In this document: piece after piece, positions 1 through 10,690 of the stretch
Layout: each line of letters begins with the position of its first letter
Numbering within the stretch: position 1 is the stretch's first letter
Assembly (NCBI GenBank): GCA_903789535.1
Contig: CAIFES010000005.1
Span: 62,001 to 126,000 of the forward strand
Source of the DNA: an uncultured Aeriscardovia sp.
Lineage (GTDB): Bacteria; Actinomycetota; Actinomycetes; Actinomycetales; Bifidobacteriaceae
Length of the DNA stretch: 64,000 nucleotides
Direction: 5' to 3'
Notes under the pieces: generated by a model
Seen by the model: the letters and a program-made list of their open reading frames with translations, nothing else
Told to the model about the DNA's origin: nothing
The model's database searches: none
Translations under genes and position numbers: made by a program

Positions 1-1380
<1,380 letters not shown>

Positions 1381-4300
1381 TCACGCCTCCAGCGAGCGCA
1401 GGAACCGCGCCTGAACCATGTCGATGCCGTTCTGATGGCTGCGGTTGACACGCGCCCATGCGCGGGCGATGGTGCGCGCGGGCACGAACATGCCCTCGTC
1501 CACGCTCACATGCGTCGCCTCCTCGAGGATCGTGGAGATCTGCCGGTCCGGCCAGAGCGGCAGGGAATCGGCGTCGAGCGCCGAGCGCACCTGCTCGTCC
1601 GTCTGCGGCACCTCGATTCCCTGCGAGCGCATCCTGCCGGACAGCTCCTCAAGCTCGCCCTCGAGCGCCCCGCCCGCGTTCTGACCCAGCAGCAGAGCCG
1701 TCTGGTAGCAGGCGGCCGCCGGCTGGAGACGGTCGAGCTGCCACTCCGCATAGGCCAGGCGGTAGTAGGCGTAACCGGCGTCGAGCCGGTCGACGGCCAC
1801 GTTGAGCGCGTTGAGGCAGGCGGCACGGGCGCTCGGCCAGTCCTCCGCCCGGGCGAACTGCACGCTCTGGCGCAGATGGATCATGGCATACGAGGGCGCG
1901 TAGGAGACGGCCTTGTTCAGATGGCGCAGGGCGGACTCGCGCTCGGAGCTGTTGCCGTAGGCGTCGGCGAGCAGCAGGTGACCGTAGAACAGGTCGTCAG
2001 GGATGACGAGCGTCGTCTCGCCCGGGGTCGCGAACAGGCGGTTGTAGACCACGCGCTCGGCGTAGGAATTGAAGAAGCGCGGCACACCCGGGCCGGAGCC
2101 ATACCGCCGGTCGGCGCGGGCGAGCGTGTCCTCGAACTGGTCGATGGCCTTGCGCGGCTCCATACCCCCGATGGCGGAGTGGATCAGGTCATCGCGCGTG
2201 GAGCGCAGCTCGACGGCGTCGGTGAAACGGACATCCGGTACGGCGGTGCGGTCGATGAGCGCACGGATGAGGCTCTCGCGGACGGCCTCCAGCTCCGGGT
2301 CGGCGATCTTGTCGAGGAACGCGGTGGCGGCCTTGGCCGCCTCGACCGACGTGCGGGTGCCGGCCTCCTCCTCCCGCCGCAGCTGTTTGACGTAGTCGAG
2401 GGCGGTCTGGAGCACCTCCTCGCGCTGGATCGACAGACCGAGCGAGTCTTTGGCCCCCAGCTCACGGCGGGCGCGGGCATCGAATCTGCGCTGCGCGGCC
2501 TCCGGCTCCTCCTGTGCGGCGTCCGGCGTGTAATCAAGGTCGCGCAGGGAGACGGGCGAGGCGGCGGGCAGAAGGCCGCCGTGGCCGTCATCGCGCAGGA
2601 CAGCGCCATGACGCCGGTAGAAGGCGATCATGTCGAAATCCCCGTTGCCGGCCAGGGCGCGCAGGTCGCGCTCGAATTCGTCGCGGGTGAAGGTGACGGT
2701 GACGAGCCTGCGCAGGGTGGGCATATCGGTGCCGGGCAGGGCGGATCCGAGGAATGCCGCGGCCACACGTGCCAGTTCAGGGTGCTGCGGGGAGACCACA
2801 CCGGCGAGTCCTGCGGCGACGGGATCGTCGTCATCGCCGCCGTCATCCTCGTCACCGTCATCCTCGTCATCCATCGCGGCGCCGTCCATTTCCCCGGCAT
2901 CCTCGCCCGGCTGGCGTGTCTGGTCGTCCGCGCCGGCCCGCGCACCGTCGTCAGGCGTCCCGCTCTGGCGGCCGTACTGCCCATCCTGGTCATCGGCATC
3001 CGGTCCGCCGGGATGATCCGCCGGCTCCTGCCCGGTGACGGTCGGCTCATCCAGCTCGTCGCCCACGGCATGGCCGAGCGGGTCGGAGGCGAACGGGTTG
3101 ACATCCGGCACGATCGGCGTCGTCTCCGGGTCACCATGACGGTCCCGGTCCTTCGCCTCGCCCTTGCCGGAGGGACGGTGGACAAGCCCGAGCCGGTCGA
3201 GCAGGCCGGGACCGGGCTCCGCATGACCGATATCAGCCGCCTGCGTGAGACGGTTGTCGGTGATGAGCAGGCTCACCTTGTTGACCTGCGACGAGGCGCC
3301 GAACGCGAGCGCGGCGAGCAGCAGCCCCTCCTCCAGGCTCTGCCGGGCCGCGAGCGCCTTCTTGTCCTCGTCGCTGGCCGGCAGATATCTTCCCCCGGCA
3401 TAGAGCTTGTCGGGCAGCAGACCGGTCTCCACGGCAGCCGCCTCGACGGCCACACGCCCGTCCGAGAGCGAGCAGCGGAAGTCGACATCCGCGCGCAACG
3501 GAAGGCGCAGCATCTCGTACATCCGCGAGAGTGACTGGCGGTACAACCATTCCCCTTTCTGCGCAGGCCGGCCGGCCTTTTGCTCCTCCCGCAGCAGATG
3601 ATCGGTGGTGGCGGCCGCATACCCGCCCGCACGGAGCAGATACGAGGCAACGTCGGGAGCAGGACCGCCGTACGCCTGGTCGCCCGCCTCGTCAAAGGCA
3701 TTGTCCTGGCCGCGCCAGAGCACGGAGCCGGGTACCGGCAGCGCCGTGAGGACGGGGTCGCGCAGGATCGCGCGATCCATGTCGCAGACCGTGCGCTCGT
3801 CGGCGTCCTCCTCCACCGGCCCGGCGCCGGTGATCGCGTTCGTCTCCAGCACGGCCGAGAGCAGCGCGAAACGGTTGAGCGCCGATTCGAGGCGCAGCGC
3901 CTCCAGCTCACCGGTCAGGTCGAGCGAGCCTTGCGGCGGGTTGCCGGGCACCGGCGAGGCGGTCACGCGCGAATGCAGCTGGAAGGCCCGCGAATAGGCC
4001 GACGTGGTCAGCGTGGTGGGTTCGAGCCCGTGTTCGGGCAGCAGCCGTGAGGCGCCGCCCTCGAAGAAGCCGAGCTGGTCGGGCAGGGAGAGGAAGAAAC
4101 GGTCGAGGCCGGAGATGCGGTAGCCGGCCAGGGCGTTGGCGGTGATGGTGCCCACGGTGTTGCGCACCGCCGCCATCGGTGCCTGCTCGCGCAGCAGGCG
4201 GAACACGGCGCCCGAGCCGTAGCCCTCGGGGTAGCCGGCCACGAGCGGCAGGTAGCCGGCGGCAAAGAAGCCGATCGCCACGGCGTCACGGTAGGACAGA

Positions 4301-5214
4301 TCATGGCGCAGCCGTGGTTCCAGCGGCATCTTCAGCTCGGTGAGGTCATACCGGCCGCCGCGCTGTACCCATGAGGCCACCCAGCGCGGGTCATCGTCGG
4401 GCGTGTCGAGCCCGGAGAGCATGGCCCCGTGCACCACCGCGCCGTCGGGGATGGTCCGGCCGGCGTCGGCGAGCGGGTTGGAGGCCATGCCGATGCGACG
4501 GTCCGCGTTCTGGCCGGGGATGGCGGAGGAGACCGCGCCGGCTGCCGTGCGGGCCGCCGCCCCCAGACGCCCCCACAGCCGCGAGAACGCCGCGCCCGCC
4601 GCCTTCGTGCCCGACGTCTTTCCAGCAGGACGCGCGTGGGCGGCCCCTGTCCCCGATGTACTGGCTGTACCGGCAGAAGTGCCGTCATCCGGCCCGGACG
4701 GGGTTTTCTCCTGACCGGCCGTCTCCTGCCGACCAGCCTGCCACTCCACGCGCAGGGCCTCGGTACGCTCGGGAATGAAGGTGAAATCGACGCTGAGGCC
4801 GGCGGCCTCGCCCATCGGCGCGGGGGCGAGGAACACACGGCCGTGCCAGTCGGCGAGCGCCACCTGGGAGAACATGTCGTCCTGCGGGAAGATACCGAGC
4901 GCAATGAGGCGCCCGCCCAGCCTCGGCAGCTGCGCCCAGCCCACGCCGACACCCGATTCGGCGGGGATGTGGAAGATCTGCCGCTTGACCAGGGGCCCGA
5001 GTTTCTCCTGTGCGGGCGCGGAGGAGCCGGCAGCCGCCTGCCCGGCCGCGTAGGCGCGCAGGAACCGGTCCTGGCCGGCCAGCGTGCGCCGCGCCTTATC
5101 GCGCAGCAGGCTCCGCGGGGCGGTGCCGAGGGCACCGCCCTGCACACTGCCCCGCAGGGTGCCGTCATCAGCTGTGTGATGTGCCCCGTCGCCGTGCATC
5201 TGCCTCTCGCCCAT
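1381..5214 (-). CDS. Large tetratricopeptide-repeat-type protein with acidic low-complexity middle segment
   Basis: Single long minus ORF; internal start MGERQMHGDG at 5214 avoids overlap with the divergent gene; TPR-like helices near the C-terminus (HLLLADAYGNSSERESALRHLNKAVSYAPSYAMIHLRQSVQ). Confidence 0.7.
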   Translation of the reverse strand: MGERQMHGDGAHHTADDGTLRGSVQGGALGTAPRSLLRDKARRTLAGQDRFLRAYAAGQAAAGSSAPAQEKLGPLVKRQIFHIPAESGVGVGWAQLPRLGGRLIALGIFPQDDMFSQVALADWHGRVFLAPAPMGEAAGLSVDFTFIPERTEALRVEWQAGRQETAGQEKTPSGPDDGTSAGTASTSGTGAAHARPAGKTSGTKAAGAAFSRLWGRLGAAARTAAGAVSSAIPGQNADRRIGMASNPLADAGRTIPDGAVVHGAMLSGLDTPDDDPRWVASWVQRGGRYDLTELKMPLEPRLRHDLSYRDAVAIGFFAAGYLPLVAGYPEGYGSGAVFRLLREQAPMAAVRNTVGTITANALAGYRISGLDRFFLSLPDQLGFFEGGASRLLPEHGLEPTTLTTSAYSRAFQLHSRVTASPVPGNPPQGSLDLTGELEALRLESALNRFALLSAVLETNAITGAGPVEEDADERTVCDMDRAILRDPVLTALPVPGSVLWRGQDNAFDEAGDQAYGGPAPDVASYLLRAGGYAAATTDHLLREEQKAGRPAQKGEWLYRQSLSRMYEMLRLPLRADVDFRCSLSDGRVAVEAAAVETGLLPDKLYAGGRYLPASDEDKKALAARQSLEEGLLLAALAFGASSQVNKVSLLITDNRLTQAADIGHAEPGPGLLDRLGLVHRPSGKGEAKDRDRHGDPETTPIVPDVNPFASDPLGHAVGDELDEPTVTGQEPADHPGGPDADDQDGQYGRQSGTPDDGARAGADDQTRQPGEDAGEMDGAAMDDEDDGDEDDGGDDDDPVAAGLAGVVSPQHPELARVAAAFLGSALPGTDMPTLRRLVTVTFTRDEFERDLRALAGNGDFDMIAFYRRHGAVLRDDGHGGLLPAASPVSLRDLDYTPDAAQEEPEAAQRRFDARARRELGAKDSLGLSIQREEVLQTALDYVKQLRREEEAGTRTSVEAAKAATAFLDKIADPELEAVRESLIRALIDRTAVPDVRFTDAVELRSTRDDLIHSAIGGMEPRKAIDQFEDTLARADRRYGSGPGVPRFFNSYAERVVYNRLFATPGETTLVIPDDLFYGHLLLADAYGNSSERESALRHLNKAVSYAPSYAMIHLRQSVQFARAEDWPSARAACLNALNVAVDRLDAGYAYYRLAYAEWQLDRLQPAAACYQTALLLGQNAGGALEGELEELSGRMRSQGIEVPQTDEQVRSALDADSLPLWPDRQISTILEEATHVSVDEGMFVPARTIARAWARVNRSHQNGIDMVQARFLRSLEA

Positions 5215-5381
5215 AATCCGCCTTCCGCCCGGCCGATGCCGGGCTGTGTCGTCATAACCGGCACGATGGCCGGACCCCTCCCATTGTGCCCGCCCCACGG
5301 CGACGGGCACAGCCCCGGGCGAAAATTGTGGATAACCCCGCCCGGCGCCCGCCGGCGCCGCCGTCACCTAGAATTGCGCCT

Positions 5382-7925
5382 ATGAGCACTGATCGCACCC
5401 CGGGAAAGCCACGACGCCATCCGCATCTGACCGCCGTGGCGGAGGCCGTCGCCTCCGGGGTCGGTCGTGCGGCCGGGGCACTGAGCAGCGGCCTCTCACA
5501 TTTCCACAGCACCCAGGGCCCGGCAATCCGCGGTTTCTTCCGCCGGCGCCGCCATGCCGCGCGTCTGCTGGGCATCGGCGTCGTCATCATCCTCATCCTC
5601 GAGGTGTTCTGCTTCAACGCCTCCTTCTGGAAGGGGCTGACGGCCCCGGCCGCCCTTGACCCTCTGTCCACCACACAGCAGGTGGGCAGCGGCCTGCGCC
5701 AGGAATCCACCACCCTGCTCAGCGTGGTGGACGGGCAGAACAGCTGGGTGGAAATCGGCGGCATGGACACGGTGGTCGACACCGTCCATCTCAGCTCCGC
5801 CGTGCCCGCCGTGCCTGACCAGAGCGCGGAGAACCCGCCCACCATTCCTGACGCGTCCGCCCTTCCAGCGGCGAGCTCATGGGTGCAGGTGCGCGTGCAG
5901 GTGCTGCCGAAAAATTCGGACACATGGGTGACGGGCCCGCTGCAGGGCTACTCCCCCTGGGTGGCGAACAGCCAGTATCTCGCCGCGCCGCGCACCGGCA
6001 CGGCGGTGCGCGCGGTACGCGTCTGGTTCCAGCAGCCGGTGGGCTCCACCTTCGTCTACGGCCGCGTGGGCATCAACGAACGCCCGGGATTCGTCTTCTC
6101 CTGGCTGCGCGTCGGACTCCTGGTCGGCGTGCTGCTTTTCCTCATCGTGTTCGTCGACCCGCATTCTGCCGTCTGGCGCATGCCGTACGACCCCTCGAGC
6201 CGGCGCTGGCAGATCGCCGTCATGGCCCTTTTGTGGCTGCCGTTCGCGATCGGCCTGATCCTGCTCGCCTCCTCCGCCCGTCCTGCCTCATTGCAGATGC
6301 CGACGCCAGGCGCCGCCGGCAACTACACCTATGAGGGCGACCAGTACGCCCGCACCGCCGACGCGATACTGCACGGCCATCCGTGGCTCGACCTGCCTGT
6401 GGTGCCCGAGCTGGCCAAGGCACGCAACCCCTATTCCCTCGCCCTGCGCGCGCAGCTGCTCAGCCAGGGCGTCACCCCCATCTTCTGGGACCATGTGTTC
6501 TGGGGCGGCCACTGGTACATGTACTTCGGCGTGCTGCCGGTCATCCTCCTCTACCTTCCCTATGAGCTCGTCTGCCTCGCCGCGACCGGCAGCCCGCAGG
6601 GCCTGTCGACCCCGGTGGCGGTGATGCTGCTCGTCACGCTGTTCGTGCTATGCGCCCTGCTGCTGCTCGACCGCGTGCTGCGCCGCTGGCTGCCCACCAC
6701 GAGCCTGGGGACCGCCTGGCTCGCCGGCCTCATGCTCATCGTGGGCGGCAACGCGGTCTTCCTGCTGTTCCGCCCCGATTTCTATACCGTCCCGCTGGCC
6801 AACTCGCTGTGGATGACGATGCTGGGACTGCTGCTCTGGCTCGACGCCCGGCGCGTGGTGACCGGCACCCGCGTCACACACGTGCTCCACCACACGAAAC
6901 AGACCACCCGCGCGTGGTCGGTGACCGATGGGAATGCGGGCTGGCTGCTCCAGGCAGGCCAGATCCGCCTGTCCCGGCCGCGCCTCGTGCTGGGCACCGT
7001 GCTGCTCGCCGCGAATCTCGGCTCGCGCCCCACCTTCGCCCTGACCGTGCTGCTCGCCTTCCCGATCTTCGCCACGGAAATCCGCCACGGTCTGTTCTTC
7101 AGCTGCCTCAACCGTCCGCTTCTGCGCCGCACGCGCGCCCGCGGCCGCTATCTTGTCCAGACCGGGAAGATGGGTGTCAAAGAAGCGAAAAAGCGCGCCA
7201 GAAAGATCATCTTCTCCAGCCTTCCCAACGATCTGTGCGTGATCGCGACCGGACTGGTGACAATCCTGCCCTTCCTCGGCTGGAATTACTGGCGTTTCGG
7301 CTCGCTGTTCGACTTCGGCAACCGCTACCAGCTCACCGTCACCGACCTGACGAACTACCGCGAGCCGCTCGACCTCATGCCGCGCATCGCCCTCTACTAC
7401 CTGTTCAGCCCGCTCAAGACAAGCAGCGACTTCCCCTGGCTCTCGCTCGTGCCCACGCCGCTGCGCACATGGCAGTACACGGAGCCGTGGATGGGCGGCC
7501 TGTTCGCCCTGTTGCCGTTCTGCGCGCTGGGCCTGTTCGCCCTACTGCTCACACGCCGGCTCGCGCGGCGCGGGGCGGCTGGCTTCGTCTGGACGCTGCT
7601 GGTGATGGGCGTGGCGCTGTGCCTATTCAACTCGTATTACGCCGGCCTGTCGCTGCGCTACATGGCCGACTTCGGCTGGATCTTCGCCCTGCTCGCCGTG
7701 CTCGGCACGGCCGCCCTCGAACAGTGGGCGCTCTACGCACCCGGCAGCTCACACGAGCAGGCGGTGCGGCTGGGAGTTGTCCACGTTCTGGAAGCCGTGC
7801 TCGTGCTCACAGGACTCATCATCACCCTGCAGGCACTGTTCGTGCCCGGCAGGGTCTCCGGCCTGCTCGAGAATGCCTCGACGTTCTTCTTCTCGGTGCG
7901 ATCGCAGATCGTCCCGCTGCCGTGA
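5382..7925 (+). CDS. Multi-pass membrane protein, likely glycosyltransferase (PMT/GT-C-like)
   Basis: Long plus ORF with many hydrophobic segments, start MSTDRTPGKPRRHPH; architecture resembles GT-C integral membrane transferases. Confidence 0.6.
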   Translation: MSTDRTPGKPRRHPHLTAVAEAVASGVGRAAGALSSGLSHFHSTQGPAIRGFFRRRRHAARLLGIGVVIILILEVFCFNASFWKGLTAPAALDPLSTTQQVGSGLRQESTTLLSVVDGQNSWVEIGGMDTVVDTVHLSSAVPAVPDQSAENPPTIPDASALPAASSWVQVRVQVLPKNSDTWVTGPLQGYSPWVANSQYLAAPRTGTAVRAVRVWFQQPVGSTFVYGRVGINERPGFVFSWLRVGLLVGVLLFLIVFVDPHSAVWRMPYDPSSRRWQIAVMALLWLPFAIGLILLASSARPASLQMPTPGAAGNYTYEGDQYARTADAILHGHPWLDLPVVPELAKARNPYSLALRAQLLSQGVTPIFWDHVFWGGHWYMYFGVLPVILLYLPYELVCLAATGSPQGLSTPVAVMLLVTLFVLCALLLLDRVLRRWLPTTSLGTAWLAGLMLIVGGNAVFLLFRPDFYTVPLANSLWMTMLGLLLWLDARRVVTGTRVTHVLHHTKQTTRAWSVTDGNAGWLLQAGQIRLSRPRLVLGTVLLAANLGSRPTFALTVLLAFPIFATEIRHGLFFSCLNRPLLRRTRARGRYLVQTGKMGVKEAKKRARKIIFSSLPNDLCVIATGLVTILPFLGWNYWRFGSLFDFGNRYQLTVTDLTNYREPLDLMPRIALYYLFSPLKTSSDFPWLSLVPTPLRTWQYTEPWMGGLFALLPFCALGLFALLLTRRLARRGAAGFVWTLLVMGVALCLFNSYYAGLSLRYMADFGWIFALLAVLGTAALEQWALYAPGSSHEQAVRLGVVHVLEAVLVLTGLIITLQALFVPGRVSGLLENASTFFFSVRSQIVPLP

Positions 7926-7992
7926 GGGGCTGATGATCGCCTGATCTGATGGGATGATGATGGTCTGATCTAGCCGTCTGACTGTCGGACTT

Positions 7993-8689
7993 TCACAGGC
8001 TGTAACGCAGCAGCACCGCACCGCTCTGCTGGAAGGTCTTCACACCCTCGAACCGCAGCGGCAGCGGACGGTCGCTCGTACGGCCCTCAAAGACGGATGG
8101 CATATCCGCACGTCCATCGATGCCCGGGCCGACCATGATGTCGATCTCAGCGAGCAATCCGGCGTTGAGGAAGGCCGTGTTGACGGTCGGCCCGCCGACG
8201 ACGCCCATGCGGCGCACACCGAAGTGCCGCGCGAGCACATCAGCCGCTGTGGCCAGATCGGCATGCTCCGCTCCGGCGACGATCCACGAGATGTTCTGTT
8301 TCTCGAGATAGCGCAGATATTCCGCGCTCACCCGCCGGCTGGTGATGATGAGGTGCGGCTTGGTGGTGCTCGTCTCCTTCGGCCAGAGCAGACTGCCGCG
8401 CGAATCGACGACCACTTCGTAGCCCGGCGCCTTCGCGGCGATGTGGAAGCCGTCCTTGCCATAGGCAGTGGCATCCTTCGCCGTGAAAGCGCCGCCCGCC
8501 ATCTCGGAGGCGGCGGTGCGCCTGCCGCTCAGCGTGGTGGGCAGGTCAAGGTCGGAAAGCGTGGCGTAATAGGCGTCGTTGCCGCGCATCTGGGCGGTCA
8601 TTGCACAGTCGATGCGCCCTCATGTAGCAGACGATCTGCGGTTTCGTCAGTCCTGACATCGCCTTTTCCTGCTTTATCTGCTCTGGCAT
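7993..8689 (-). pseudogene. RibD C-terminal / dihydrofolate-reductase-like reductase, frame-disrupted near N-terminus
   Basis: N-terminal frame MPEQIKQEKAMSGLTKPQIVCYM (RBS ggaggaga) is out of frame with GRIDCAMTAQMRGNDAYYATLSDLDLPTTLSGRRTA...; the expected xxSxDGRID segment is interrupted at about 8610-8625. Confidence 0.65.
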
Positions 8690-9118
8690 TGTCTTCTCCT
8701 CCGCGTTCCTCTGTTTCCTCTTCCTCTGTGTTTGCGGTGCACCTTTCCTTCCGGCGCACCGCACGTTTTCACGTTGTATCCAAGGCCGATGCCAGCCTGG
8801 TCGGGCTATCTCCCATCTTTGTGGGTTGCTATCCGGCTTTGCACAGATCAACCATTACTTCTGCTCATCTGTCTCATCGGTCCATATATCAAGCAGTACT
8901 TTGTTCAAGCACTGGAACTCAAGATTCAGCTTTCACGGCGAAATCGAGGAGAAATGTCCTTCGTGCGTGTGGAACAGAAACGCGACGGACTTTGTCCAAT
9001 TATCCACAATCAACCGATTCGGATGAATCGCTGACCGTTCTTTGAAACACTCAGTTCAGATACGTCGAACAAGTCGGCTGACTGCCGATTGATCCGAGCA
9101 CAAGCGAAAGGAGGGGCG

Positions 9119-9430
9119 ATGGAATTCATTTATACGTCTGACTTCGAATCATGGATTCAGGACCTGAGAGACAAGCAGGCGCGCAAGTGCATCATGTACC
9201 GCTTGAACCGCTGCCAGACCGCTGGTCGAATTGTGGGCGACACACACCCGGTCGGCGGCGGAGTCAGTGAGTTGAGATTCGATTTCGGGCCAGGCTATCG
9301 GGTGTATTTTGCGCAGAAAGAATCAACACTGATTCTTCTTCTTGCCGGTGGTGAAAAACACGGTCAGAATCGAGACATACGCAGAGCACGGGTACTGTTG
9401 CAGGAAATGAAGGAGGACGGGCAATGGTGA
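9119..9430 (+). CDS. RelE/HigB-like toxin (type II TA killer protein)
   Basis: MEFIYTSDFESWIQDLRDKQARKCIMYRLNRCQTAGRIVGDTHPVGGGVSELRFDFGPGYRVYFAQKESTLILLLAGGEKHGQNRDIRRARVLL; RBS aaaggagg at 9107-9114. Confidence 0.85.
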   Translation: MEFIYTSDFESWIQDLRDKQARKCIMYRLNRCQTAGRIVGDTHPVGGGVSELRFDFGPGYRVYFAQKESTLILLLAGGEKHGQNRDIRRARVLLQEMKEDGQW

Positions 9431-9687
9431 AAGTCATGAAATTTGATCCGGCGCATTTTCTGCGCACCCGCGAGGAAATGGTGGATTTTCTCGATGAGGC
9501 CGCGAAAGACGATGATCCCGCGATGTTCGCACAATCAATGCAGGTTGTCTGGCGGGCATTGGCAGAACACGGTTTCATCGGTAAGAATGAGCGCATCGAT
9601 GACGATATCGCCACGGCCGATACTGATAGCAACAACAATTCGAATACCAAAGGCAGCAGGAAAACAGATACGCCTATTGCCGTGTGA
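9424..9687 (+). CDS. Partner antitoxin, N-terminal domain only (no recognisable HTH)
   Basis: Overlaps the toxin stop; MKFDPAHFLRTREEMVDFLDEAAKDDDPAMFAQSMQVVWRALAEHG resembles the N-terminus of HigA-like antidotes; the rest is a polar S/N/D/T tail. Confidence 0.65.
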   Translation: MVKVMKFDPAHFLRTREEMVDFLDEAAKDDDPAMFAQSMQVVWRALAEHGFIGKNERIDDDIATADTDSNNNSNTKGSRKTDTPIAV

Positions 9688-9868
9688 CAACGCCGTGCAA
9701 GCAATCCAGCGTCATCAAATCCATATCCCACCATTAGTCACGACGCGACCGACGGCGACTCATGCCAGTGATGCGCGAGAGTGCATCACTTGTCTCGAGT
9801 GTCACAGATGAGGTACCGGAAACGGTGCTGTGCACGATTCAGGTGACACTGATATCACCTATCACCGC

Positions 9869-10660
9869 TCACAGCGAGAAGCCGAGGATCTGCGACTCTT
9901 TGTGCAGCGTGGCCGGATCCGACCAGCCGTAGTCGTACATGTTGTCCTCTGTGCTGATCGAGCGGATCTCGGCCTTGTCGATATAGATCTCACCGGAGAG
10001 ATGGTCGGTCTCGTGCTGGAAGATGCGGGCCGGCCAGCCATGCAGATCCTCCTCGTGGCGCACGCCCTTCTCGTCCTGCCACACGGCATGAATATCGTGC
10101 CAGCGCCGGCGCACCGCCTCCACACCAGGCAGCGAGAGACAGCCCTCGTAGAAGCTCGCCGTCACCTCGCTGATCGGCTCATAGTGCGGGTTGATGATGA
10201 CATGGAACGGGAAATCGGCGAAATCGCGCGGGTCTTTCGACCAGTCGTACGGCTCCTGCTCGTCGTCCTCCCCCGCGTCATCGGCGTCGCCATCCCCCAC
10301 GCTCTCCGCCGTTTCATCAGCATTCTCATCGGCAACAGTAGAGACAGCATCAGTGGAATCATCAGCCTCGCCATCATCATCGTCATCAACGAGATGGTCC
10401 TCGACCACGGCAAAGGCAAGCGGGATGCCGACCTGCGGGGCAGCGAGCCCCACACCCGGCGCCTTGAGCATCGTCTCACGCATCACAGGGATCAGCTCGC
10501 GCAGCACGCGCGCCGAAATCTGGCCGGTGTACTCGTTCCACGGCTGGCGCAGCACGGGGTCGCCCACCTCCACGATGGGGATCGTCCCGTCCTTCTTGTT
10601 CTTGAGCAAGTGACGGACGAAGGCGGTCAGCTCCTTATCGACCGGACCGGCGAAAGCCAT
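9869..10660 (-). CDS. def: Peptide deformylase with acidic low-complexity insertion
   Basis: GVGLAAPQVG, EGCLSLPG and QHETDHLSG motifs. Confidence 0.95.
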   Translation of the reverse strand: MAFAGPVDKELTAFVRHLLKNKKDGTIPIVEVGDPVLRQPWNEYTGQISARVLRELIPVMRETMLKAPGVGLAAPQVGIPLAFAVVEDHLVDDDDDGEADDSTDAVSTVADENADETAESVGDGDADDAGEDDEQEPYDWSKDPRDFADFPFHVIINPHYEPISEVTASFYEGCLSLPGVEAVRRRWHDIHAVWQDEKGVRHEEDLHGWPARIFQHETDHLSGEIYIDKAEIRSISTEDNMYDYGWSDPATLHKESQILGFSL

Positions 10661-10690
10661 GATTCCTCCCTGACGGATGCAGCTGCTTTC

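Noticed and set aside
8732-9045. Small plus ORFs in the region before the TA module
   Set aside because: No RBS, no recognisable domain; probably non-coding AT-richer intergenic DNA.
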